DNA from: Botryococcus braunii
Taxonomy: Eukaryota; Chlorophyta; Trebouxiophyceae
Reading direction: 5' to 3'
NCBI GenBank assembly: GCA_002005505.1
Contig: KV908367.1
Span: forward strand, 189,566-204,565
DNA length: 15,000 bases
The stretch's first letter is position 1, and each line of letters begins with the position of its first letter. The position numbers were made by a program, and so were the translations under genes. This document shows, piece after piece, positions 1 to 8,684 of the stretch. The notes below the pieces were generated by a model. That model saw only the letters and a list, made by a program, of their open reading frames with translations. It had not been told where the DNA came from and did no database searches.

Positions 1-2
1 AA

Positions 3-178
<176 letters not shown>

Positions 179-202
179 ATTCTCTCTCACAGGAATCCCG
201 TT

Positions 203-214
203 GGGGGGGGGGGG
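203..214. repeat. G12 homopolymer
   Basis: Twelve consecutive G followed by further G-rich sequence (CGGCCCGGGGGGAG). Similar G/C runs occur at 4767-4785 (C19), 11027-11037 (G11) and 12929-12941 (C13), so they recur across the window. They are assembly-prone. Confidence 0.9.
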
Positions 215-1152
215 CGGCCCGGGGGGAGCTGGTGGGGAGTGGGAGGTGATACATGCCACCGTGCATGTGTGTGCACAACGAGATTTTACCCACCGGCCAG
301 CATCACATCCTAAAGCCCCTCGAGGCATATTCTCCTAGTACGCCTCTCCGACATGCATCGCAGTTGTAAGTGCAACCAGGTCTAATCTGCGCTGGATCAG
401 GGGATCTGTTTCCCTGGCAGAACGAGATATTCCCACGACGGTCCTTTAAATTCCTCCAAACATGGTTGTATAAAGCGAGTGCTATAATAGAATATTAGGC
501 CTGGGATTGATTTATGGATGACGTCGGGATCATGGTGTGAACAATAGAGAGTAATATATTACTCCCTATCTATATATACAAGTACACATGATCTCGAGAC
601 TGACCCCACTCCAGAGCTCTTCAGGAAGGCTACCGAGATGTAGTGTTTCAGGAGGCATTCCCGAAATATATTCCTGTTAAGTTTATTTATACATGGATAC
701 GGGAATGATAAAGGAAGGTTTAGGGTACAATCCACGAACCTCAAAGTTGTCACAGAGCCACCAACTATAAAATCAAAGCCCACATGCCATTTTGCAGGCA
801 TAGTAAGAATACGAAGAAAAAGAAAAAGTTAGATCTCGCCAGCCTCTAGGGCGTGCTAAGAGTGTGTATAACAGAGAAAGGAGTTCAATATTAAGAGTGA
901 AGCCTATCCTAACCGCATACCATAGGTGTTTGTGCTAGCAATGGTGCAGTATGCAAGTTGCAGCATACCTGTTATCATCGAAAAGGCATGTTTGGAAAGC
1001 AAGGATTGAACCATTTTGTGGAGGGGAAAAGCTCTGCACGGGGACGAAAGGCTTCACGCTTGAGTGGAAGAGCAGTTGATAATGGCCATGGAATGCTTCA
1101 CTTGAAAGCATGTGTCCTGCTGTACAAGGATCCCACAGACTCCCTGCAGTTG
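215..1152. other. no gene recognised
   Basis: About 940 bp between the first microsatellite and the LINE tail. Reading frames on both strands are short and have no recognisable motif or consistent splice pairs. A TGACGTC-like site lies near 519-526. I see no RNA gene. Confidence 0.6.
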
Positions 1153-1176
1153 GGAAGGAAGGAAGGAAGGAAGGAA
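1153..1176 (-). repeat. LINE 3' tail, (TTCC)6
   Basis: Six perfect GGAA units on the plus strand, read as (TTCC)6 at the element's 3' end, directly after GATGTAA. Some LINE families end in a short tandem repeat in place of poly(A). GGAA alignment gives 1153-1156 through 1173-1176. Confidence 0.75.
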
Positions 1177-1187
1177 TTACATCAACC

Positions 1188-1202
1188 CAGCCCAAAGGGC
1201 TG
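1188..1202 (-). promoter_or_regulatory. LINE 3' stem-loop
   Basis: CAGCCC-TTT-GGGCTG on the element strand: a 6-bp perfect stem with a 3-nt loop, 11 nt from the tandem tail. LINEs of the stringent type (for example UnaL2) use a 3' stem-loop plus a repeat tail for template recognition by their own RT. The role here is inferred from position. Confidence 0.5.
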
Positions 1203-1318
1203 ATGAGATGGAAAACCGAACACCGACGCAGCAAGACACCGAGAGAAACCAAACACAAACCCTAAGAATCAAGGCCAAACACAAACCCAAAGTACCGAGT
1301 GGGGAGCCAAGAGCACAA

Positions 1319-1377
1319 AGGAAGGGCATGAAAGCCCCAGGACACAGAGGAAGGGGCAGGAAAGCCCCAGGACACAG
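1319..1377 (-). repeat. tandem 29/30-mer in LINE 3' UTR
   Basis: Two adjacent units, 1319-1347 and 1348-1377, share AAAGCCCCAGGACACAG exactly and differ by a few bases in the preceding AGGAAGGG(G)CA part. They lie between the RT stop codon and the 3' stem-loop. Confidence 0.8.
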
Positions 1378-1418
1378 CCCAAGAGTGGGCAAGGGCCAGC
1401 AAAGGGCAAGACACAAAC

Positions 1419-3215
1419 CTAAGACCGAAACTGAAAACAATCATAAATGAAGTTAACCACAGACTGAAGGTCATCTTGCCAGACGAACTGACGTAACGAC
1501 CGAAAGGGGGAACGAAAAAGATGGGGGTAACGGTCCCGGATCGGCTGAAGGGCCGAACAGGAAAAGACAAGGTGGTGTTCATCACCCACCAAACCAGCCT
1601 GACACTGATCACAGAACCGGTGGGAACGGGGGATGCCCCGACGACGACCAGCATCAATAGGAAGGTTGTGAACCCCCATGCGGAATCGATGGAAAACCCT
1701 CAACTTGGAAACACTCATACGTAACCACAAAAGCCTAGAGAGAGTGGCGCGGGACGGACTATTAAACCACCTAGAGTATGTGCAAAGCTGAGCCCGCTCA
1801 GACGGGCAGAGACGAGGAGAGACATGCAAGCCCTCCCAGGGTTGGCGGCCATGCCGACGCAAGAGGTCCCGAAGGGACGGCATATCAATCGGATGAGGGG
1901 CTTGACAATCTATCTGATAAGGATAGCCAACCTTAATAAGGGCCTTCATGAAATACCCTGCCCAAGTGGGAGTACGGGTAGTGACGCCATAAAAGCACGA
2001 GTCGCGAAGAATCAAGGCATAAAGATGATCATGAGGCAAAGACACCAACGAGTTCCAAAAGGTGGCCATACGCTTCAGCCAGTGATGAGCGAGGGGTTGA
2101 AGCCCCAACTCAGCTAACAAAATCGGAGTGGCCACCGAGGGGCGCACCCCTAACAACATCTTCAACATGACCAAGTAACTAGACTCTAAGAGCTGAACAG
2201 AAGGGGCCGCAGCCGGTGAACGAAAAGAACGCCATCCCCAAATCTCACATGCATATGACGCCGTGGGCACAACACACATGAGAATCAACTTAAGAAGAAG
2301 ACCTATAGAGGCCGCGCACTGCAGGTTACCATACTTACGCATAAGGGAGCTCCACGTGGCCCACATTTTACCATTCAGCAGGCCAAAGGTGCCCCCCACA
2401 CCCCCAACCGAGGATAAAATAACACCCAAGTATTTCTTAGTATATACGACGGGAAGCATGACCCCGTCACAAACCCACTGAAAGGAAGGGGGCGACTCGG
2501 GCGACGATGGAAAGACCATGACATCGGTCTTAATGGGATTAATACGCATATACGAAAAGCCACACCAATGAACAACGGCGTCAATGAGTTGTTGCAAGCC
2601 CTCTGCCGTTTCAGCAAGAAGTATCAAATCATCAGCGTACATTTGAGCCGGGACATGAGTCCCATCTCGAGTTTGGGGACCAACCCCAGGACAAGTAGCC
2701 CGAATCTGCCTAAGGAGCCCATCAGCATAAACCGTGAATAACGTGGGACTAATCGGAGACCCCTGGGTAACCCCAGCACCCGAAGCGTGGAAAGATCCAG
2801 CCATGCCCCCAGCAACAACCGTAAACCGAACACCATCATACGTGGACCGTACCGCGCGGATAAAACCTTCAGCCACCCCGAGGCGCCTGAGGGCCTCCCA
2901 TAAGTAATGCCGAGGAACACGATCATAGGCTTTAGATAGATCTAAGAAACAGCAATACAACGGGGCAGTGGGCGTAGCTAAGTCAACAAAATGCTGTAGA
3001 GTAAACAACGCATGTAACGTCGAGAACCCAGGGCGGAAACCACATTGCTCAGGACAGCGAAAGCGATTTTCTTCTAAATACCGCACGAGTCGGGTGTTCA
3101 ACAATGAGGCATAGAGGCGAACTAAGGGGTCTTGCACAGCAATGGGGCGATAATTCGTGGTATCAAGCACAGACCGGGAGGAGTCTTTCAGGACCGGGGT
3201 GACTGTGAGGATGTC
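1419..3215 (-). CDS. LINE reverse transcriptase ORF, 5'-partial
   Basis: Reverse transcriptase of a non-LTR retrotransposon, which would copy element RNA at a nicked target. About 583 residues are open from a GTG at 3168-3170 to the TAG at 1419-1421. Upstream codons add TVTPVLKDSSRS, which matches the usual lead-in to NYRPIAV, so the real start is missing rather than GTG. Counting from that GTG codon, residues 6-13 are NYRPIAVQ; motif A is LDLSKAYD at 76-83 with catalytic Asp; motif B is GVTQGSPISP at 133-142; motif C is YADD at 178-181; the motif D Lys is in NPIKTD near 214. A C-terminal CX2C-X8-HH-X4-C knuckle lies at 520-538, as in many LINE ORF2 proteins. Thumb and connection regions lie between. 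There are no stops or frameshifts within the RT. The apurinic endonuclease that would normally precede it is absent, so this copy cannot be autonomous. Confidence 0.9.
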   Translation of the reverse strand, partial: DILTVTPVLKDSSRSVLDTTNYRPIAVQDPLVRLYASLLNTRLVRYLEENRFRCPEQCGFRPGFSTLHALFTLQHFVDLATPTAPLYCCFLDLSKAYDRVPRHYLWEALRRLGVAEGFIRAVRSTYDGVRFTVVAGGMAGSFHASGAGVTQGSPISPTLFTVYADGLLRQIRATCPGVGPQTRDGTHVPAQMYADDLILLAETAEGLQQLIDAVVHWCGFSYMRINPIKTDVMVFPSSPESPPSFQWVCDGVMLPVVYTKKYLGVILSSVGGVGGTFGLLNGKMWATWSSLMRKYGNLQCAASIGLLLKLILMCVVPTASYACEIWGWRSFRSPAAAPSVQLLESSYLVMLKMLLGVRPSVATPILLAELGLQPLAHHWLKRMATFWNSLVSLPHDHLYALILRDSCFYGVTTRTPTWAGYFMKALIKVGYPYQIDCQAPHPIDMPSLRDLLRRHGRQPWEGLHVSPRLCPSERAQLCTYSRWFNSPSRATLSRLLWLRMSVSKLRVFHRFRMGVHNLPIDAGRRRGIPRSHRFCDQCQAGLVGDEHHLVFSCSALQPIRDRYPHLFRSPFRSLRQFVWQDDLQSVVNFIYDCFQFRS

Positions 3216-3417
3216 ATGGTCCGTTGGGGATCGGTGGGAGAAAATCCAACGGCCTTCGCCTCGACCGTGGTTCGAACATGGACCCCACCCACGGTGGGTG
3301 ACCTACCCCATGACATTGCAATTGGTGGTCACCTACAGCGTGAACATGTCTTAAAGGTGTCATTATACAGTTACATTGATGCACGCTGCTGTTGTGTAGC
3401 ACGACTTTAAAGTTTCG

Positions 3418-4661
3418 ATGAATTCTGACGTGCGAGGGGATCAAGCCCAATCATTTCTAGATGCGGATTTCCCCTTAGGAGATCCGAAAGGCTCCTTAGG
3501 CTTTGCAGGATGGTTAGACTCTTACATGGATGAAATAATGGTTGGCAACAATATAATGCCTGGACCGCAAGGACCCAGCTTCGCTACCGCCAGACCTATC
3601 CGGGAAGAGGAAATTCCCTTTGGTCTGGACCTCGCAGCTGGCCCTCCTATAGTTTCCGGAGGAGCCCAAAACTTTTTGTCTGCGGATGCAAATCAGGAGT
3701 TTGCGCTCGATTTGGCGGATCGTTCGGGCAGCAGCAACAGTGCCGACAGTCGGCCAGAATTGCAGCAACAGGGTGGTTCTTTAAGTAAAGCTGCTGCGAA
3801 AGCATTAGCGGTTGCCGAAAAGAATAGGAAGGTGATTAATTTTCCTTATAATTGGCTGTTCATTGGTCTTGATGTGTAAGTCTCGAGAGTACCACTGAGA
3901 ATCAGGGACTGTGCTGTAAGCCCCAGAAATATGTGTCTGTAGGGCGTCATGGAACATCAGGTGGTGGTGTGTGTGGTCTAGGTTTTGTTTATACCCTATT
4001 TGGAATTTCATCAGGGGACCCTTGCCAATGATGTTAGTAAGGGTGTTTGGATATGTACCTGTTGCAGGCTCAAAAACGTTTCCGCGAGCGGCAAAAGAAC
4101 AAGGTAAGCTATTACACACTCTCTCGTGTCCCTTGTTTGCTTATCAAGCCAATCAGAAACTAGAGCACCGCAAAGGTACTTATCTGAGCAGCCTGAATAC
4201 CACAGGACTGTAATGGCTTACAAGCAGCGTCATTGATTTAAAAAGCTTCTGCTTCCAGGATTTGAATTGCACTTGAAAGTGCCCCTATTCAAAAGATTCT
4301 GATCACTTGAAAGTGCACGGGATGAGACCAATCACAAAAGACACATTCTTGCGCCTGTACAGATGATGGATTCTCAGAAGCAAGTCGAGGAGCTGTCTGC
4401 AAAGTTGGCACTTGTGATGCAAGAGAAGAACAAGTTGGAGACAAGGAATAGCGTACTGGAAAAGGTGGGTGTTTTTAGTGGCTGAGTTTGTCTTTCTTCA
4501 CCAGTAGCCCTGCATGTAGAGATTGCCAGCACTTTCCTGTATTTCCCCACGCTTCCCCCTTGAAGGAAGTTACAGACAAGAACAGAGAGAGGACACAGAG
4601 GAGACAGAAAGATATGAGGGGGGATGATAAGCACTCCCACCAACCCCCGGAGTGCGCGCAC

Positions 4662-4723
<62 letters not shown>

Positions 4724-7700
4724 GGGGGACTCCACCCACTGGGTGTTCACTCACCCTGCACCCTGTCCCCCCCCCCCCCCCCCCCAGCAATCATCCCCAA
4801 ACACAGCTACCCAGGGGGCCACGGCCCCACCCCTGGGGGAGGAGCAGAAGGGAAACTCCCCCGTTCACCCACAACCCCTCTGAGCCTCTTCAATTTCTCT
4901 GTGTAGTGTGGGTGGGGGTGTATGGCTTTTCTACTTCACAAAAAGATAATTTTTGGCTATATACTCCCTTCTTTTAGCTTTGTTTGAGAAGAAACAAGCT
5001 TTTGAGTTTCTTCTCAACAGCTTGAGAAGAAAAGCTGTTGAGCTTTTCTTCTCAACAGCTTTGTTGAGAAGAAAATAGCTTTCTACGCGCTTTTAGAGCA
5101 AGGAATGCCCACTGTTGGTTTGGAGCATTAAATGCAAAGGGAGCAAAACTGAGAAGGCAAGAGTTAATAATCCAATGCAACTCTGGATGCATACATAGAT
5201 GGACACATACTCAACAGACTGCAAGGGATACTTTACATCTTGATCTAGCCTAGCTTGCTTGGTTGTGTCAACCAGTTTTGACCAATTTTGCCTTTGCATC
5301 CTGCCACCCTGGACGTTTCCTAGTGGTTGAATCCAAAACAAGGACATGAAGCTTATCTGAGTTTGGGCAATGCTGATTGCTTTATTTGTGTGTCGGTGTG
5401 TTGGAATTTTGGATAAGATGTTTCTCATCGCAATTTGCAGCTAATAAAGTCGTAAGGTCGGTATGTGTCGGTATGTGTAGCAATGTTCTGAAATCGGGTT
5501 TGCATGCTTACTGTTTACAGACGGTTAGCAGCAAGTCGTGTAAGTCGTCTTGTCTTCAGATGTAGGGACCTTTTTCAGTGCGAATACACTCCACTGGTGT
5601 GTGAGGCAATCCAGCCCTGGTGTCAATTACTTTTTCTCTTGTGCGTCCACTTGTTTCAGGAACTTTGTGGGGTTTGCTTGACTCTTATAGCTGTTGAATG
5701 ACTTTGCAGACTTTATGGGGTCGGCCAGACGGATATAGCTGTCCAACGCTCAGCAGGCTTCTAAGCAAGAAGTCTCTGTTGTGTTCGGGAAAACAGGTTC
5801 TTATCTCCAGCCTTTATGCTGCTAAATTCATATCTCTTATCCCTCTTGCTCTGGCAGGGATTTCATGTTCCCCGTGTTAGAATAAAGGTTTTGAAGGTCT
5901 CGGCACCCTTGGATGCAAAAGGTGACTTATTACTTTGGGGAAAGCAGGTTGTAAGATTGAAGGAAGAGCAGATTGCAACAATGGAGTCTCGCAGTGTTGA
6001 GCCTACCAAAATCACAGCAGATGGGACGCCTATCGCGCAGGAGGAGCTGTTTGAACTGCTCTTTACATTTTCAAATGTGGTCAAAAGGGGGGCCTTTGTT
6101 CGTGAAGAGGAGACAGTTAAAGCTGTACCCCTCTCCAAAATACAAGAGAGACACAAGGTATGCATGGCAATTATCTCTTCAACCTGCATGGGGATTTGGC
6201 CGTGCAGGCCTTTTGTGACCACCAGTAACTGGCATCTTGGGGCCTGCATGGATTATCGTCCTGACTGGAAAGTGGTTGAGGTCTTAGGGAAGCCTCTTGC
6301 CAGATTATTATCACGCTTCACGTGTTCCTTTCCAGGGCCAGTGGTGACAGCCGGGGAAGGGGGGAGGGGTACCTGTGCAAGGGCTGCGTGAAGACTCTGT
6401 ATTGTTCATCACAATTTAGTGGTGGGGCCCAGGAGTGGATTGAGGAAGTAGCTAAGGCGCTGATGGAAGGAGCAGAGGATCCCTTTACACAAGCCCATGG
6501 CCGCATGAATGAACTTGTGGCAGTCATGGTCCGTCTATCCTCTATCAACCCTGGCCGTTATCAGGGTCCTTGGTTCGACCATGTGCAGATTAGAAAACAG
6601 AAGGCCTTGCTGCTTCTTACTCACCCACTGCTAATGTTCATCGAGAAACATGGCATCGCTTGCGAAAGTTGTTTGAAACAGTTGGATGTATCCATATCTC
6701 TACAGTGCATCTGGTTATGTGTGACTATCTTGAGTGAGATTCACACCCGTCGACTTCTGTCTTGGCTGTAGAAGATACAGTTACACGTTCTTGGCAAGGC
6801 ACGGAGCTTTTCATCATGCAAGGCAATCTGATCTTTGCGATTTCCGGATGCTGCAGAGGGAAACAACCACGAGGCTCGGCGTTTTAAATGACCGACTGAT
6901 GATGACCATCTGTTCTACAACCATTGTTCCAGACCCGACCGCCCCAGTCCCTGACATCAATTACTGGCGCAGAGTCCTGGTGTGTTCTCCATGGGAAGCG
7001 TGTTTTGTTTTCGGCCCTGCAGCATGTTTGATTACTGTCTTTGCCTGACTGACTTGGGTTTGCTGTACTTCCGCACTGCTGTTGCTAGCGGGTCTTTGCC
7101 TTTCACGATCCATCTCGGCACATTGCACAACCTTGTCCTAATAACAGCGTGATTACTGAGAACTTCTGTGGTACTGGCAGGAAGCGACAAGCTTAAGCCA
7201 AGAACAGAAGGTCAAGGTCCGTCACATCCATTACGAACTGTTGAAGAAGATGGAAACCATCCTGCAAGAGCGACAAAGCATCATTAACAGCCTTCAGGTC
7301 GCTCCTAGTCCAGTCCTGGTGCACTACTGAGGTTGTGCGATTGTTTGACTGCAACAAGTCGTGGTCCCAATGTGATGAGTCTTCCATACCGAGGGTTGAC
7401 ACAGTATAGTCAAGCCTGCCTAAATGATTCTAGTTCTGAAGACCTGTCATGGAGTCAGAGGGCAGGATATTGGCATTTCATAATGGATTAAGAGCGGCAC
7501 CTCCCAGGGGCAATGCCGACCATAAGCTCATACCTTAGCCTCTATACCCATGAAGCTGAATGTGCTTGGGTACTGAGTAAGGCTGCTGTCAGGGTGTGTT
7601 GTTTGATTATGCAGCTTTCAATCCCTGCGTGTCTTTGAACTGTAGCTCAACGTAAAGCTGGATTAATTATTTTGGCTTTTGGTCGTCGGATGAGGACGGT

Positions 7701-8650
7701 ATGGTCCTATCTTGATGCGGCTTTTCAAATGTCGTTCCATCTGAACTCACTGTAACGGGACGCTCACAGGGGCGTCAGGTTCCTGAAAGCCCAAAGGATA
7801 TGTTCAGCTTAAACCAAGCAGGGCGTTTCCTGGAGCAAACCTCCACCTTAGAAGCGTTGCAGCGAAATATGAAGGCAGAGTATCAAGTCGTGTTTGATTT
7901 TGAGCTAGCCTTCTACCACACGGTGCGACTCATGGCTCACTAACAATAATCATGTCCCGACTGTTGATCAGGACCATTATTTGCACACTGTAGGGTTCCC
8001 ATTTGAAAGTTGCAAGTCAAGGCAATATTGATGTGTAAGGTCAGGTTTTGATGTTTGCTGCTTTTGCACACTGGGGCGGTCATATTGGAACGTTAGGACT
8101 CTGAAGCAAGATAAAAGTTGCTTGAGTTATGGGACAATGCAGACAGATTTTGCCTCATCGAGCTAGAAACAAGATGGCTTAGCGGCCTCACTTGCTACCC
8201 TGGATCTTGTTCAGGGTGAAGAAACTTACCCTATGCTAGTTAACTCGAATGCCAAATCTAAAGAACTTAATTGGGCTTGTTACGTGGTCTGCATCTCCTG
8301 GTGACGCAGCATGGCACGTGTTTTCTCGACGCATTGGAAATGTAGGGCCTGCGTCTTGCAATGAAGGGAACATGGTCGGGTAGTTTTGCAGCCTTAAGTA
8401 TGAAGATCATTTTCTGGTGCAGGTGCTTCTTCCCATACAGCAGGCGAAGATGTCTGTGCAGGCATATCCATGGCCCACAGACACCTTGGCAATATGCTGT
8501 CTGATTTTGGAAGAGATTGGGGAAATGCAACCAGAAAAGGGACAGTCAGCAATCCCAAGTACTCAAGACCTATTGCAGCGGGTTACCGGTTCTTCGCCCT
8601 TTCTGTCGCTCGCAGGTGCTCGAGCAAATACTCATGTCCCCACTGCATAA
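3418..8650 (+). CDS. bZIP transcription factor, Pap1/Yap-like basic region, multi-exon
   Basis: A nuclear DNA-binding factor that would act as a dimer. Proposed exons: 3418-3831, 4068-4103, 4363-4464, 5948-6157, about 6382-6687, 7181-7297, 7770 (or 7779)-7922, and 8423 onward. All junctions are GT..AG and phase 0. Exon 1 (138 codons) is acidic and Gly/Ser-rich and ends AEKNRK. Exon 2 adds AQKRFRERQKNK, giving N-x7-R with the NxxAQxxFR signature. Exon 3 supplies the zipper, with heptad positions S, L, V, L, L in exact N-x7-R-x9 register. Later exons read continuously as helical segments: AQEWIEEVAKALMEGAEDP, TSLSQEQKVKVRHIHYELL, TLEALQRNMKAEYQVVFDFE, LPIQQAKMSVQAYPWPTDTL. This layout resembles my recollection of green-algal bZIPs with a long conserved C-terminal part. 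The total would be about 520 residues if it ends at the TAA at 8648-8650. The start of exon 5 and everything after about 8540 are uncertain. Expression data would settle the exons. Confidence 0.78.
4068..4464 (+). other. bZIP exons 2 and 3: second half of basic region and leucine zipper
   Basis: Exon 2 (4068-4103, 12 codons, AQKRFRERQKNK) and exon 3 (4363-4464, 34 codons, from MMDSQKQVEELSAKLALV to NSVLEK) are split by a 259-bp intron (donor GTAAGC, acceptor TGTACAG). With exon 1 ending NRK, they rebuild a basic region whose zipper register is correct to the residue. That would be unlikely if the exons were misjoined. The first heptad position is Ser where Leu is usual. Confidence 0.85.
4269..4316. 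repeat. paired 13-mer CACTTGAAAGTGC in intron 2
   Basis: The 13-mer occurs at 4270-4282 and 4304-4316, 34 bp apart. Each copy is a small near-palindrome: GCACTT-GA-AAGTGC in the first, CACTT-GA-AAGTG in the second. It lies just upstream of the exon 3 acceptor. Confidence 0.7.
4665..4720. repeat. (AC)28 microsatellite in bZIP intron 3
   Basis: A perfect AC dinucleotide run of 56 bp within the 1,483-bp intron 3 (4465-5947). Thr-His repeat frames across it are artefacts. Confidence 0.95.
4767..4785. repeat. C19 homopolymer in bZIP intron 3
   Basis: Nineteen consecutive C, 46 bp after the AC array. The exact length is likely to vary between reads and individuals. Confidence 0.9.
4984..5075. repeat. 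cluster of alternating inverted repeats (overlapping hairpins) in intron 3
   Basis: The 11-mer TTGAGAAGAAA occurs at 4984-4994, 5022-5032 and 5064-5074, and its complement TTTCTTCTCAA at 5007-5017 and 5045-5055, strictly alternating. Three perfect stems follow: 4984-4995 with 5006-5017 (12 bp, 10-nt loop), 5022-5036 with 5041-5055 (15 bp, loop GTTG), and 5044-5056 with 5063-5075 (13 bp, 6-nt loop). The last two share an arm, so they exclude each other. Confidence 0.9.
5457..5476 (+). repeat. tandem 10-mer duplication
   Basis: GTCGGTATGT is repeated back to back at 5457-5466 and 5467-5476 within bZIP intron 3. It is a small local duplication with no function visible. Confidence 0.8.
5858..5947 (+). 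other. possible alternative 5' extension of bZIP exon 4
   Basis: A strong acceptor (pyrimidine-rich CTTATCCCTCTTGCTCTGGCAG, ending 5857) precedes 90 nt that are open in the same frame as exon 4. The preferred start is 5948, because EK followed by VVRLKEEQ continues the helix well. Use of 5857 would insert 30 residues (starting GFHVPRVRIKVLK) at the end of the zipper. Both sites are phase 0. Confidence 0.35.
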
Positions 8651-8684
8651 TGACCCTTGGGAGAGGTCTTTACAGCAGTTGGCA
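8616..8684 (+). other. candidate late bZIP exon in a shifted frame
   Basis: After the acceptor TGTCGCTCGCAG at 8615, 23 codons read VLEQILMSPLHNDPWERSLQ and on to a good donor GTGAGC at 8685, again phase 0. This is a different frame from exon 8, and I cannot find a donor in exon 8 that joins the two with a normal-length intron. Either exon 8 ends by its own frame at the TAA (8648-8650), or an unrecognised donor links the two. Confidence 0.3.

Larger units (their letters stand above)
1153..3215 (-). mobile_element. 5'-truncated LINE (non-LTR retrotransposon)
   Basis: The element reads on the minus strand. From its 5' side it has an open reverse transcriptase frame with a C-terminal zinc knuckle, a 3' UTR of about 220 bp, a short stem-loop (1188-1202) and a (TTCC)6 tail (1153-1176). 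No endonuclease domain is present, so the copy is 5'-truncated, as is usual for target-primed reverse transcription. The 5' boundary is uncertain: RT-like sequence starts near 3200-3215 and the frame stays open to an in-frame stop at 3303-3305. I found no convincing target-site duplication. The clade (L1, RTE, Dualen/RandI or other) is not settled from sequence alone. The undamaged frame suggests a recent insertion. Confidence 0.85.

Noticed and set aside
1521..2481. Plus-strand frames opposite the LINE
   Set aside because: They are shadows of the minus-strand reverse transcriptase, which has clear motifs A, B and C.
1141..3325. Possible LINE target-site duplication, TGCAGTTGG near 1146 versus TGCAATTGG near 3317
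   Set aside because: One mismatch in nine, and the 5' junction is not fixed, so chance is a fair explanation.
4374..4977. Thr-His and Val-Cys repeat frames around 4665-4720
   Set aside because: They come from the intronic (AC)28 array; the real coding here is exon 3, ending at 4464.
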